This document shows, in pieces, positions 44,386 to 52,369 of a stretch of DNA of 63,203 nt. Numbering within the stretch: the stretch's first letter is position 1; every line of letters begins with the position of its first letter. A program made the translations under genes and the position numbers. The stretch comes from Solobacterium sp. (lineage in GTDB: Bacteria > Bacillota_I > Bacilli_A > Erysipelotrichales > Erysipelotrichaceae): positions 1-63,203 of the forward strand of contig JAFUCL010000054.1 in assembly GCA_017459725.1 (NCBI GenBank), read 5' to 3'. The notes below the pieces were generated by a model that worked only from the letters and a program-made list of their open reading frames with translations, ran no database searches and was not told where the DNA came from.

Positions 44386-45096
44386 TTACTTGTTCTTATT
44401 GATGATTCTCTGTTCTGCTTTGCCGGTTGCACACTCGGTGAAGCGTACATACAGGGAGATCTTGTTGGCTTCGTTCAGACTGTTCCAGACCATTTCCGTG
44501 AAGGAATCGATATCACCGCAGATACCGACACGCTCCGGTTCGCCGACAAATGAAGGAATCGGATTGCCGTCCGTTACATAGGTATGCAGGAAATGACCTA
44601 CACCCTTGATCGGCGGGAATTCGAATGTTTCACGCACACAGGCGCTTCCTTCCGGATCTGCTGATTTCAGGATGGACATCATATAGCTGCCGTCCTCATT
44701 CACAAGACCGGAAATACGCGGTGTGAAGTTCGGTCCGTCCGGTTCAAATTCTCTTGTGCGCAGAGCACCTTCAAATGTGCCGCCTGCGTTCAGATGATCA
44801 CGGATCGTATCTGTCTGGTTGCCGTTGGTGATGATGAACTTACCGCCGCAGACTCTTGCCGGATGATAAATGATCAGACTGGGATCACTCACCAGGGAGG
44901 GATCAAACGCTTCCGTACGGATGCCGTCCGGTTCTTCCGCAAAGATACGGTTGCGGCTGTTTACGCTTCTGCCCATGATGAAGTATGCGACTGCGTTGTA
45001 TTTGCCGTCTGCGGTTGTGCCGATCACAATGCCGCGTCCGGGATATGTATTGTTTCTGAGCAATTCCTCAAGTGAATTCACTGCATATACATCCAT
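44386..45096 (-). CDS. IMP cyclohydrolase, PurO-like family
   Basis: 236 residues from the ATG at 45096 (GAGG upstream). It resembles the archaeal-type PurO family (PF07826) in the opening LRNNTYPGRGIVIGTTADGKYNAVAYFIMGRSVNSRNRIF, with FEPDGPNFTPRISG and the late GDIDSFTEMVWNSLNEANKISLYVR. It would close FAICAR to IMP, the last step of the pathway. Pairing with a stand-alone transformylase in the next frame supports this. Spaced 1 bp from purN upstream. Confidence 0.85.
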   Translation of the reverse strand: MDVYAVNSLEELLRNNTYPGRGIVIGTTADGKYNAVAYFIMGRSVNSRNRIFAEEPDGIRTEAFDPSLVSDPSLIIYHPARVCGGKFIITNGNQTDTIRDHLNAGGTFEGALRTREFEPDGPNFTPRISGLVNEDGSYMMSILKSADPEGSACVRETFEFPPIKGVGHFLHTYVTDGNPIPSFVGEPERVGICGDIDSFTEMVWNSLNEANKISLYVRFTECATGKAEQRIINKNK

Positions 45097-45097
45097 C

Positions 45098-45709
45098 TTA
45101 TTTTTCCTCACTGATCTTTCTGGCAACGAGTTCGGCAGCCTGCGGCAGCAGGACCCATTCTGCCTCTTCCATCACCCGTCTCTGCAGTAGTTCCGGCGTA
45201 TCTCCGTCTTTGACTTCAACCGCCTTCTGCAGGATTATTTTCCCGCCGTCGGGAATCTCATTGACATAGTGCACTGTAGCTCCGGTTACTTTCACACCTT
45301 TGGCCAGGGCAGCTTCATGGACCTTCAGTCCGTACATGCCTTTGCCGCAGAAGGAAGGAATCAGAGCAGGATGAATATTGATAATGCGGTCCGGCCACTG
45401 CTGTGTAAAGTCAGCGCTCAGAATACTGAGGAATCCCGCCAGAACGATAAATTCTGCGTTCGCTTCCGCCAGCAGACTGCTGATTTTCTCCTCAAACAGC
45501 TGCTGTGAACCGAGTTTTTTCTTCGAAACCGCATAAGCAGGAATACCTGCCTGGGCCGCTCTTTCAAGCGCATACGCACCTTCCTGCGAAGAAATCACAA
45601 TGACGATTTCCCCATGCGGGATCCTGCCGTCATTCTGCGCATTGATCAGCGCCTGCAGGTTGGTGCCGCCACCTGATACCAGAACGGCAATTCTTGTCTT
45701 TACCGGCAT
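45098..45709 (-). CDS. purN: Phosphoribosylglycinamide formyltransferase
   Basis: 203 residues. 10-formyl-THF-dependent formylation of GAR. Signatures: IAVLVSGGGTNLQALIN, FIVLAGFLSILSADF, NIHPALIPSFCGKGMYGLKVHEAAL-type active site (His and downstream Asp) and GATVHYVNEIPDGG. It overlaps the purM stop by 10 bp, with only a weak ribosome-binding site, so translation is probably coupled. Confidence 0.97.
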   Translation of the reverse strand: MPVKTRIAVLVSGGGTNLQALINAQNDGRIPHGEIVIVISSQEGAYALERAAQAGIPAYAVSKKKLGSQQLFEEKISSLLAEANAEFIVLAGFLSILSADFTQQWPDRIINIHPALIPSFCGKGMYGLKVHEAALAKGVKVTGATVHYVNEIPDGGKIILQKAVEVKDGDTPELLQRRVMEEAEWVLLPQAAELVARKISEEK

Positions 45710-46740
45710 AATACGACTTTCTCATCCCCGCGGACGATCTCGCCGATGACATATGCATCAATGCCGTTTTCCTGCAGGATCTTCACGGCCGCTTCCGCTG
45801 TATCCGGGGATACGATCATGGTCATGCCGACACCCATGTTGAAGGTGTTGTACATATCTCTTTCGGGAATATTGCCCTTCTCCTGAAGGAGTTTGAAGAT
45901 GGGCAGAACACGTACGGCATTCTGATCGATCTTTGCACAGAATCCGTCCGGAATCGCCCGCGGTACATTCTCATAGAAACCGCCGCCCGTAATATGACTG
46001 ATGCCGTGCACCTCTGCACCTGCGATCGCAGCCAGCACCGGCTTAACATAGATCTTCGTCGGTGTCAGCAGCGTATCTCCCAGGGTGCCGCCGAGTTCTT
46101 CGTAATATTCGTTCAGGTCGCAGTTCTCTACATCGAAAACCTTGCGCACCAGTGAAAAGCCGTTGGAATGAATACCGGTTGAGGGCAGTGCCACAATGAC
46201 ATCGCCTTCCTGCACGTTCTCCTGCAGGATGATGTTCTTCCGGTCCACAACACCGACCGCAAAACCTGCCGTGTCGTAGTCATCCGCCTGCATAACACCC
46301 GGATGTTCGGCTGTTTCACCGCCGATCAGCGCACAGCCTGACTGCACGCATCCTTCCGCAACACCGGAGACAATGTCCGCAACCTTCTGCGGTTCATTCT
46401 TTCCGATGGCAATGTAATCCAGGAAGAACAGAGGCTTCGCTCCGCAGCAGATAATGTCATTCACGCACATTGCCACGCAGTCAATACCGATCGTATTGTG
46501 TCTGTCCAGCAGCTGGGCAATTCTCAGCTTCGTGCCGACGCCGTCGGTTCCTGAGACAAATACAGGTTCCTCCATACCGGAGAGATCCGGTGCGAAAAGA
46601 CCGCCGAATCCCCCGATACCCGAGACAACACCCGGAATAAAGGTCTTCTGTACATGTTCCTTCATCAGGCGTACGCCTTCATATCCCGCTTCAATGTCGA
46701 CACCCGCTGCCGCATAGGATGCAGAGTGAGATTTCGTCAT
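45700..46740 (-). CDS. purM: Phosphoribosylformylglycinamidine cyclo-ligase
   Basis: 346 residues, full length. Converts FGAM to AIR. Signatures: YAAAGVDIEAGYEGVRLMKEHV start, VSGTDGVGTKLRIA, CVNDIICCGAKPLFFLDY and ISHITGGGFYENVPRAI. Two bp separate it from purF upstream. Confidence 0.97.
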   Translation of the reverse strand: MTKSHSASYAAAGVDIEAGYEGVRLMKEHVQKTFIPGVVSGIGGFGGLFAPDLSGMEEPVFVSGTDGVGTKLRIAQLLDRHNTIGIDCVAMCVNDIICCGAKPLFFLDYIAIGKNEPQKVADIVSGVAEGCVQSGCALIGGETAEHPGVMQADDYDTAGFAVGVVDRKNIILQENVQEGDVIVALPSTGIHSNGFSLVRKVFDVENCDLNEYYEELGGTLGDTLLTPTKIYVKPVLAAIAGAEVHGISHITGGGFYENVPRAIPDGFCAKIDQNAVRVLPIFKLLQEKGNIPERDMYNTFNMGVGMTMIVSPDTAEAAVKILQENGIDAYVIGEIVRGDEKVVLCR

Positions 46741-46742
46741 AG

Positions 46743-48167
46743 TTATTCCTTTCCAGTCCAGCAGTGTGTGCAGACTTTGTGCGGATCGATTCCGATTGCT
46801 TCAAGGAACAGGTTGAGATCCTGGTAACCGAGTGACGCGAAACCGAGCTTCTTGGAGATATAGCTCAGCAGGCATCTGCCGCGTTCCGTCGTCGCATCCG
46901 CATATTCTTCAATATGTTCCTCACCGGCTGCACCTTCGATTTCTCTAACGGCTCTGCGGGCAATCAGTTCATTGTCCGAAGTCGCACGGGAGAAATTCAG
47001 GAACTTGCATTTATACATGATCGGCGGGCAGGCTGAACGCATGTGTACTTCCTTCGCTCCCGACTCATAGAGGAATTCAACGGTCTCACGCAGCTGGGTG
47101 CCGCGTACGATCGAATCATCCACAAGCAGAAGCTTCTTGTCTTTGATCAGTTCCGGAACCGGGATCTGCTTCATATGCGCAACCTGGTCACGCACTGCCT
47201 GATTGGAGGGCATGAAGGATCTCGGCCATGTCGGTGTGTATTTAATGAACGGACGCGCAAACGGAATGTGTGTGGCATTCGAATAACCGATGCCGTGGGG
47301 CACCCCGGAATCCGGCACACCGGCCACATAGTCCACTTCCGGAAGCGTACCGTGTTCACGGTCAAACTGAGCCATCAGCTCACCGTTGCGGTAACGCATC
47401 AGCTCAACATTGACACCTTCGTAGTATGAATTCGGATACCCGTAATATGCCCACAGGAATGCACAGATCCGCATCTCACTGCGTCTTTCCGAAAGAATCT
47501 CGTATCCGTCTTCACAGATCCGGACGATTTCACCCGGACCGAGTTCGTATGTGTCATGATAACCGAGTTTCTGATAAGCAAAGGATTCAAACGATACAGC
47601 GTATCCGTCCTTGTCCTGTCCGAGAAGCACCGGCAGTCTTCCCCAGCGGTCACGGGATACAATCAGTTCGCCGCTGTCCTTCAGAATCAGAACCGTCATT
47701 GAACCTTCGATCTTTTCCTGCACACTGAGAAGACCTGATACCAGATCTGCTTCTCTGTTAATGATGGCTGCGGTCAGTTCGGTCATATTGATGTCACCGT
47801 TGCTCTTGGCCAGGAACTGGTTTCCCTGATCAGTGAAATATGTCTTGATCAGCTCATCGGTATTGTTGATCATACCGACGGTCGTGATGGCATACAGGCC
47901 AAGATGGGACCGTACGATCAGAGGCTGCGGATCGGCATCGCTGATACAGCCGATACCGGCTGTACCGCTGAAGCCTTCCACATCCTTTTCAAACTTGGTA
48001 CGGAACGGTGAATTGCTTATATGATGAATCTGCCGCTGAAATCCGCGGCCTCTGTCAAAGATGCAGAGACCTGCCTGCTTCGTTCCCAGATGGGAATGGT
48101 AGTCAACACCGAAGAAGACGTCCAGGACGACATCCCGGTGCGACACCGCGCCGAAGAAGCCTCCCAT
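46743..48167 (-). CDS. purF: Amidophosphoribosyltransferase-like protein lacking the N-terminal catalytic Cys
   Basis: 474 residues. First committed purine step: phosphoribosylamine from PRPP and glutamine. The C-terminal PRPP site is intact (LLLVDDSIVRGTQL) and CTHCWTGKE closes the protein. Ordinary PurF is processed to expose Cys1 as glutaminase nucleophile, but here the start reads MGGFFGAV with Gly at that place, and the nearest cysteine is at about residue 34. No upstream start is available, because purC ends 1 bp before. A similar MGGFFG start is remembered from Bacteroides paralogues. It may depend on free ammonia or another amidotransferase (inference). Confidence 0.9.
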   Translation of the reverse strand: MGGFFGAVSHRDVVLDVFFGVDYHSHLGTKQAGLCIFDRGRGFQRQIHHISNSPFRTKFEKDVEGFSGTAGIGCISDADPQPLIVRSHLGLYAITTVGMINNTDELIKTYFTDQGNQFLAKSNGDINMTELTAAIINREADLVSGLLSVQEKIEGSMTVLILKDSGELIVSRDRWGRLPVLLGQDKDGYAVSFESFAYQKLGYHDTYELGPGEIVRICEDGYEILSERRSEMRICAFLWAYYGYPNSYYEGVNVELMRYRNGELMAQFDREHGTLPEVDYVAGVPDSGVPHGIGYSNATHIPFARPFIKYTPTWPRSFMPSNQAVRDQVAHMKQIPVPELIKDKKLLLVDDSIVRGTQLRETVEFLYESGAKEVHMRSACPPIMYKCKFLNFSRATSDNELIARRAVREIEGAAGEEHIEEYADATTERGRCLLSYISKKLGFASLGYQDLNLFLEAIGIDPHKVCTHCWTGKE

Positions 48168-48168
48168 A

Positions 48169-48849
48169 TTACTTGAAGAACAGCTCCGACAGCGTCATCG
48201 GCTGAATATACTCACCATCCTTGTATACTCTCATGTTTCCTGATGCAATTTCATCAATCAGCATGACTTCGCCGTTCTCGTCATAACCGTATTCGAACTT
48301 GATGTCATACAGTTCCATACCGCGTGCTTCCATCTCGTCCGCAACGATCTTTGTAATCTTCTGTGTCATTTCCTTGATCTTGTCATACTGTTCCGGTGTC
48401 ATAACACCAAGTACTTCCAGACCGTCCTTTGTGACCAGCGGATCGCCCTTGGCATCATTCTTGAATGTCATTTCAACATAGGAAGGCAGCTTGTCACCGT
48501 CTTCGCAGTATTCACCATAACGTCTCAGGAAGCTTCCGACTGCACGCAGACGGCAGATAACTTCAAGACCCTTTCCGAATACTTTGGCAGGGAGAACTTC
48601 CATGGTTGTTTCCTTCAGATCAGCGGAAACAAAATGTGTACGAATACCGGCTGCATTGATCTTCTCGAAGAAATAAATGGACATTCTGAGGTTGACATCA
48701 CCAACACCTTCAATTGTCAGTCCGACAGAGTTCTCTCCCGGATCAAACACACCGTCTTTACCGGTGACATCGTCCTTGAACTTCAGCAGATAATGACCGT
48801 TGTCGAGTGCATAAACATTCTTTGTCTTTCCTGTGTAAACCAGCTTCAT
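48169..48849 (-). CDS. purC: Phosphoribosylaminoimidazole-succinocarboxamide synthase
   Basis: 226 residues from the ATG at 48849 (GGAGG at good spacing; the longer frame runs into purE). Adds aspartate to CAIR. Signatures: [15 protein letters not shown] start, [31 protein letters not shown] and the late [13 protein letters not shown]. Standard length about 235. Confidence 0.96.
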   Translation of the reverse strand: MKLVYTGKTKNVYALDNGHYLLKFKDDVTGKDGVFDPGENSVGLTIEGVGDVNLRMSIYFFEKINAAGIRTHFVSADLKETTMEVLPAKVFGKGLEVICRLRAVGSFLRRYGEYCEDGDKLPSYVEMTFKNDAKGDPLVTKDGLEVLGVMTPEQYDKIKEMTQKITKIVADEMEARGMELYDIKFEYGYDENGEVMLIDEIASGNMRVYKDGEYIQPMTLSELFFK

Positions 48850-48862
48850 ACTTCGTTCCTCC

Positions 48863-49354
48863 TTATTTATATCTCGCACGGATTTCCTCATCCGCTTTGA
48901 GAACCGCATTGCGCCCGTCTTCCCGGGCCTGTTCAAGTTTTGCGGCCAGACCGTCGTCCGTAACCGCCATAATTTCCACTGCCAGCAGCGCTGCATTCTT
49001 CGCACCGTCAATTGCCACAGTCGCCACCGGAATACCCGAAGGCATCATCACCGTGGACAGCAGAGCATCGGTACCGTCTGAGGCACCGGAACGGCACGGA
49101 ATACCGATGACCGGCAGGGTTGTGTTCGCGGCAAGCGCTCCGGCAAGATGTGCTGCCATGCCCGCTGCTGCGATTAAAACAGAAAATCCGCTCTCTCTGG
49201 CAGCTGCAGCAAATTCCCTTGCTTCAGCCGGACAGCGATGAGCGGATAGAACGCGCACCTCAAATGGCACTTCGTATTCTTTTAATACACTGATAGCTTT
49301 TTCGATGATCGGAAGATCACTGGTGCTTCCCATTACAATGCCCACTTTTTTCAT
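48863..49354 (-). CDS. purE: 5-(carboxyamino)imidazole ribonucleotide mutase
   Basis: 163 residues from the ATG at 49354 (GGAGG upstream). Signatures: [44 protein letters not shown] and PVIGIPC. Because no purK lies in the operon, it may be the class II type that uses CO2 directly, but that cannot be settled from sequence by eye. First gene after the ZTP riboswitch leader. Confidence 0.96.
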   Translation of the reverse strand: MKKVGIVMGSTSDLPIIEKAISVLKEYEVPFEVRVLSAHRCPAEAREFAAAARESGFSVLIAAAGMAAHLAGALAANTTLPVIGIPCRSGASDGTDALLSTVMMPSGIPVATVAIDGAKNAALLAVEIMAVTDDGLAAKLEQAREDGRNAVLKADEEIRARYK

Positions 49355-49371
49355 AGTCTTTTCCTCCCGGC

Positions 49372-49378
49372 AAAAAAA
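49372..49378 (-). terminator. Poly-U tract of the riboswitch expression platform
   Basis: Seven T residues on the minus strand lie 9 nt after the conserved 3' domain of the ZTP aptamer and directly before the purE ribosome-binding site. This suggests control by transcription termination. Confidence 0.5.
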
Positions 49379-49387
49379 CATAAGTTT

Positions 49388-49458
49388 CAGCCCAGGCGGT
49401 CGGCTCATCCACATACGGTTCCCTGTGGTCGATTCCACTTCCGCCAGTTGCCGCATGT
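49388..49458 (-). promoter_or_regulatory. ZTP (pfl motif) riboswitch
   Basis: In the minus-strand RNA, P1 pairs ACAUGCGG (49458-49451) with CCGUAUGU, and inside it stand the conserved CUGGCGG, a GUGG/CCAC hairpin and AGGGAA. Downstream comes the signature ACCGCCUGGGC (49401-49391). These are the core features of the pfl RNA, which is known to bind ZTP/ZMP and switch on folate and purine genes when 10-formyl-THF is short. It lies in the 115-nt leader of a ten-gene purine-fhs operon. Confidence 0.9.
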
Positions 49459-49476
49459 ATCATTGTGAACGCAGTC

Positions 49477-49505
49477 ATTCTAACAAAGCATGCGGTGTCA
49501 GTCAA
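49477..49505 (-). promoter_or_regulatory. Promoter of the purine operon
   Basis: TTGACT (49505-49500), 17-bp spacer, TAGAAT (49482-49477) on the minus strand; start near 49470, just ahead of the riboswitch. Confidence 0.8.
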
Positions 49506-49550
49506 TCGAAACTGAACAACTTCTTTTTTGTGAAGATTTGTACTTTTTCA

Positions 49551-49584
49551 GAGAGAAAATACGCAGCTGTTTCAGCCGCGTATT
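49551..49584 (-). terminator. Terminator after the radical SAM gene
   Basis: An 11-bp stem with one G-U pair (49558-49568/49574-49584) is followed on the minus strand by TTTTCTC. It separates the transcript from the purine promoter. Confidence 0.7.
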
Positions 49585-49594
49585 CACTGTTTTT

Positions 49595-50212
49595 CTATCC
49601 TACGTATTCGCGCACCCGCAGTCTCACTCCGAGTTCTCTGCACAGTTCTGCCGCATTCTTCTGCTCTTCCGGTGTAGTCACCTGATCCACCACCGTCATC
49701 ACAACATCGGGCACATGTTTGGTGCATTCATGCGCAAACGTTTTCATTGCTTCCCAGGCCGCTTCACCGAATTCAGGCCTGGTAACAGCCAGATACTTTT
49801 CCTTCGTATCCGCATTCAGACTGATTGATACACAGTCGATCTTTCCGGCCAGAAGCGGGGTTACATCTTTGCCGTATTCCAGGCATGCAAGACCGTTGGT
49901 GTTCAGGCGCACAGGCAGTGAAGTATTCGCTTTGATCCACGCCGCAACTTCCAGCAGATCCTCCAGCCGTTTGGTCGGTTCGCCATAGCCGCAGAATACA
50001 ATCTCATCCTTTTCGGCAAGGTTCCATGTCTTCAGCGAGGCAATGGTTTCCTCCACGGTAGGCTCATGTTCCAGCCACAGCGGATCGGAACCGTACACAC
50101 CGCTGTTCTGAAAACGGATGCAGAATGTGCAGGCACAGTTGCACCGGTTGGTCATATTCACATATATACCGTTCTTCACGGGATAGGTGATGGTCATTGC
50201 TTTTTCACTCAT
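49595..50212 (-). CDS. TatD-associated radical SAM protein
   Basis: 205 residues from the ATG at 50212 (GGAG upstream, 8-bp overlap with pdxK). Radical SAM motif CNCACTFC near 23-30 (Cx3Cx2C), then FCGYGEPTKRLEDL and LPVRLNTNGLA. The short length and RFQNSGVYGSDPLWLE segment match a group usually encoded next to the nuclease TatD; no tatD is in this window. Reaction unknown. Last gene of the MFS-pdxK operon. Confidence 0.85.
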   Translation of the reverse strand: MSEKAMTITYPVKNGIYVNMTNRCNCACTFCIRFQNSGVYGSDPLWLEHEPTVEETIASLKTWNLAEKDEIVFCGYGEPTKRLEDLLEVAAWIKANTSLPVRLNTNGLACLEYGKDVTPLLAGKIDCVSISLNADTKEKYLAVTRPEFGEAAWEAMKTFAHECTKHVPDVVMTVVDQVTTPEEQKNAAELCRELGVRLRVREYVG

Positions 50213-51050
50213 GTACAAGTTTCTCCAGATCTGACAGATGTTCTTCGACAGCCAGTCCGTCTGTCACGGGCAGGCCCATTTCTGCAGTTGTGATCAAAGT
50301 TCTGCGGATGAACTCGGATGCATCTTCCACGCACTGTGCAAAAGGAATACCGCGCACCGTCTGGGCGATAATGATTGCCGCAAAGATATCGCCGGTGCCG
50401 GAACGGCTTTCCCGGATTTTGTCACGGCGGACCGTCCGGGGCTGCTTTCCTCTTTCATATATATAGTTAGTGATCTGCCCGCCGTCTTCAAGTCCCGAAA
50501 TGACAACTTTTGCCGGTCCCCTGTCTGACAGTTCCGCACACATATCAAACAGTTCTTCACCGCTGTAATCACTGCGGTAGGCTCTTCCGGTCAGGAAGCA
50601 GGCTTCGGTCAGATTCGGAGTCAGGATATCGGCATACGGAAGCAGTTCACCAAGACGTGCGGCCAGCTGTTCACTGTATCCCGGATACAGTCTGCCGTAA
50701 TCCCCCATGACCGGATCCACCAATATCGTATTATCTTCTGTCCGGAATGTCTCCAGAAAAGTGCGCACAACATCGATTTGTTCCTGTGAACCGAGGAAAC
50801 CCGTGGCGATGCCGCTGAAACGAAGACCGGTCTTCTGCCAGTCGCTGATCGTCCGCTTCATCTGCGCGGTTGTATCTTCTTTGGAAAACACTTCGAAGCC
50901 GGTATGGTTGGAGAATACCGCCGTCGGCACCGGGCAGCACTGCAGATGCAATGCGGAGATCACCGGTATCGCAGCTGACAGGGAACTCCTGCCGAAACCG
51001 CACAGATCGCTGATCACTGCTATTTTCCGCTGTCTGTTGTGATCTGTCAT
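50205..51050 (-). CDS. pdxK: Pyridoxal/pyridoxine kinase (PdxK/PdxY family)
   Basis: 281 residues. Ribokinase-superfamily kinase for vitamin B6 salvage; the opening KIAVISDLCGFGRSSLSAAIPVISALHLQCCPVPTAV (about 9-45) and the GTGD anion hole in SGTGDIFAAIII with catalytic Asp are diagnostic. LVDPVMGDYGRLY fits PdxY-type pyridoxamine kinases found in Firmicutes. Overlaps the transporter stop by 4 bp. Confidence 0.92.
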   Translation of the reverse strand: MTDHNRQRKIAVISDLCGFGRSSLSAAIPVISALHLQCCPVPTAVFSNHTGFEVFSKEDTTAQMKRTISDWQKTGLRFSGIATGFLGSQEQIDVVRTFLETFRTEDNTILVDPVMGDYGRLYPGYSEQLAARLGELLPYADILTPNLTEACFLTGRAYRSDYSGEELFDMCAELSDRGPAKVVISGLEDGGQITNYIYERGKQPRTVRRDKIRESRSGTGDIFAAIIIAQTVRGIPFAQCVEDASEFIRRTLITTAEMGLPVTDGLAVEEHLSDLEKLVHE

Positions 51051-52258
51051 TGTTCAGCCTTTCTGCCGATCAGTCTCAGCATCAGCACCGACAGCAATGC
51101 CAGCACCGCCCATACCGTCAGGGTCAGTGCATAGGAGCCGGTCAGATCATACATGAACCCGATCACGCTGATCATAACAGCTGCCGTGCCGTAAATCGCA
51201 ATCATCATATAAGAGAATACATCCGGATACTGCTTGTCTCCGTAAATGTGTCTGACCAGAACAGACGCTCCGAGAGACCCGAGTGAGAAACAGGCACCGT
51301 ACAGGAAACCGCCTGCCAGCATCGCCGGCACCGTGCCGGCAAACAGTCTGATCATCACAATACCGAGGAACGAAGACCCCAGCATCATTGTAATACCGTG
51401 ATAGACACCGAATTTATCCGTCACAATGCCGAGGACGAACTTTGCCGCAACATTGCCGATCATGGAAATGGAAAGCAGTTCAGCACCGACGGCCGCCGTA
51501 TGGCCGGCCTCCAGGGCAATGGAGGGCAGATGCGAGTTAATGCTGGTAAGCGATACGGAAAGCACCACAAACAGCAGGATCATGATAAACAGCGGATCAC
51601 CGAACGAGAACGGCCGGTCGAGATTCTCCAGAACCTTCGGTCCCGTAATAACCGTATCTTTGCCATACGGCTCCATACCGGCCTCTTTCGGACTCAGCGG
51701 ACAGAGGAAGGCTGCCGGAACCACCAGCAGTGCCGATACGAGAATAAAACCGATATATGTCGGCCGGTATCCGAAGCGGCTGAGACAGGATGTCAGCACC
51801 GGGGCAGCCAGAGCAGATCCGATGCCTGAAAAGGACAATGCAATACCCGTCAGGGTACCGCGGTATTTGACAAACCAGTTGCCGATAATCATCGTCACCA
51901 CCATGGAGGAAGTAAGACTCAGACCGATACCCCTGGCCAGCGCCACCGCATCCATGACCAGCGGATTACCCGCAAACGCCGTCAGTAAACCCGAACCGAT
52001 AACCAGCAGCGCACCTGCCAGAATCAGCAGACGCACAGGAAACCTGCGGCGCACCAGCTTCGCCACCACAGGCGCAAAAAGACCGGATGTCAGGGAACAG
52101 ATCGATACATGCAGTGTCACCGCTCCTCTGCCGGTTCCCATAACTTCCGACATAGCAGGATAGAAAACACCGTAGGCATTGGGGAGTCCCATTGTGCCGC
52201 ATGCCATCAGACACGCAGCTGCCGCAACCAGTACATAGGTAAGATTTTCTTTTTTCAT
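51047..52258 (-). CDS. Major facilitator superfamily transporter
   Basis: 403 residues with twelve hydrophobic segments. It resembles the oxalate/formate or monocarboxylate antiporter-like branch (early GLPNAYGVFYPAMSEVMGTGRGAVT; loop MVVTMIIGNWFVKYRGTLTGIALS). Cotranslation with a B6 kinase suggests it may carry pyridoxine or pyridoxal, with the kinase trapping it (inference). Good promoter at 52288-52316. Confidence 0.88.
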   Translation of the reverse strand: MKKENLTYVLVAAAACLMACGTMGLPNAYGVFYPAMSEVMGTGRGAVTLHVSICSLTSGLFAPVVAKLVRRRFPVRLLILAGALLVIGSGLLTAFAGNPLVMDAVALARGIGLSLTSSMVVTMIIGNWFVKYRGTLTGIALSFSGIGSALAAPVLTSCLSRFGYRPTYIGFILVSALLVVPAAFLCPLSPKEAGMEPYGKDTVITGPKVLENLDRPFSFGDPLFIMILLFVVLSVSLTSINSHLPSIALEAGHTAAVGAELLSISMIGNVAAKFVLGIVTDKFGVYHGITMMLGSSFLGIVMIRLFAGTVPAMLAGGFLYGACFSLGSLGASVLVRHIYGDKQYPDVFSYMMIAIYGTAAVMISVIGFMYDLTGSYALTLTVWAVLALLSVLMLRLIGRKAEQ

Positions 52259-52287
52259 ACCCTTCCATTCCCTCTCATTTCACATGT

Positions 52288-52316
52288 ATATTACCTTGAG
52301 GACATCTGCACTGCAA
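52288..52316 (-). promoter_or_regulatory. Promoter of the MFS-pdxK-radical SAM operon
   Basis: TTGCAG (52316-52311), 17-bp spacer, TAATAT (52293-52288) on the minus strand. Confidence 0.7.
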
Positions 52317-52330
52317 GTACGGGAAAGAAA

Positions 52331-52358
52331 GGAAAACCCGGCGGATATACCCGCCGGG
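52331..52358 (-). terminator. Terminator of the flavoprotein operon
   Basis: An 8-bp GC stem (52337-52344/52351-52358) is followed on the minus strand by TTTTCC, shortly after the stop at 52370. Confidence 0.85.
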
Positions 52359-52369
52359 CTTGCTGTGTA

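Noticed and set aside
46743..48167. Mis-called start hiding the PurF catalytic cysteine
   Set aside because: purC ends 1 bp upstream and no in-frame codon or frameshift nearby supplies a Cys-Gly start.
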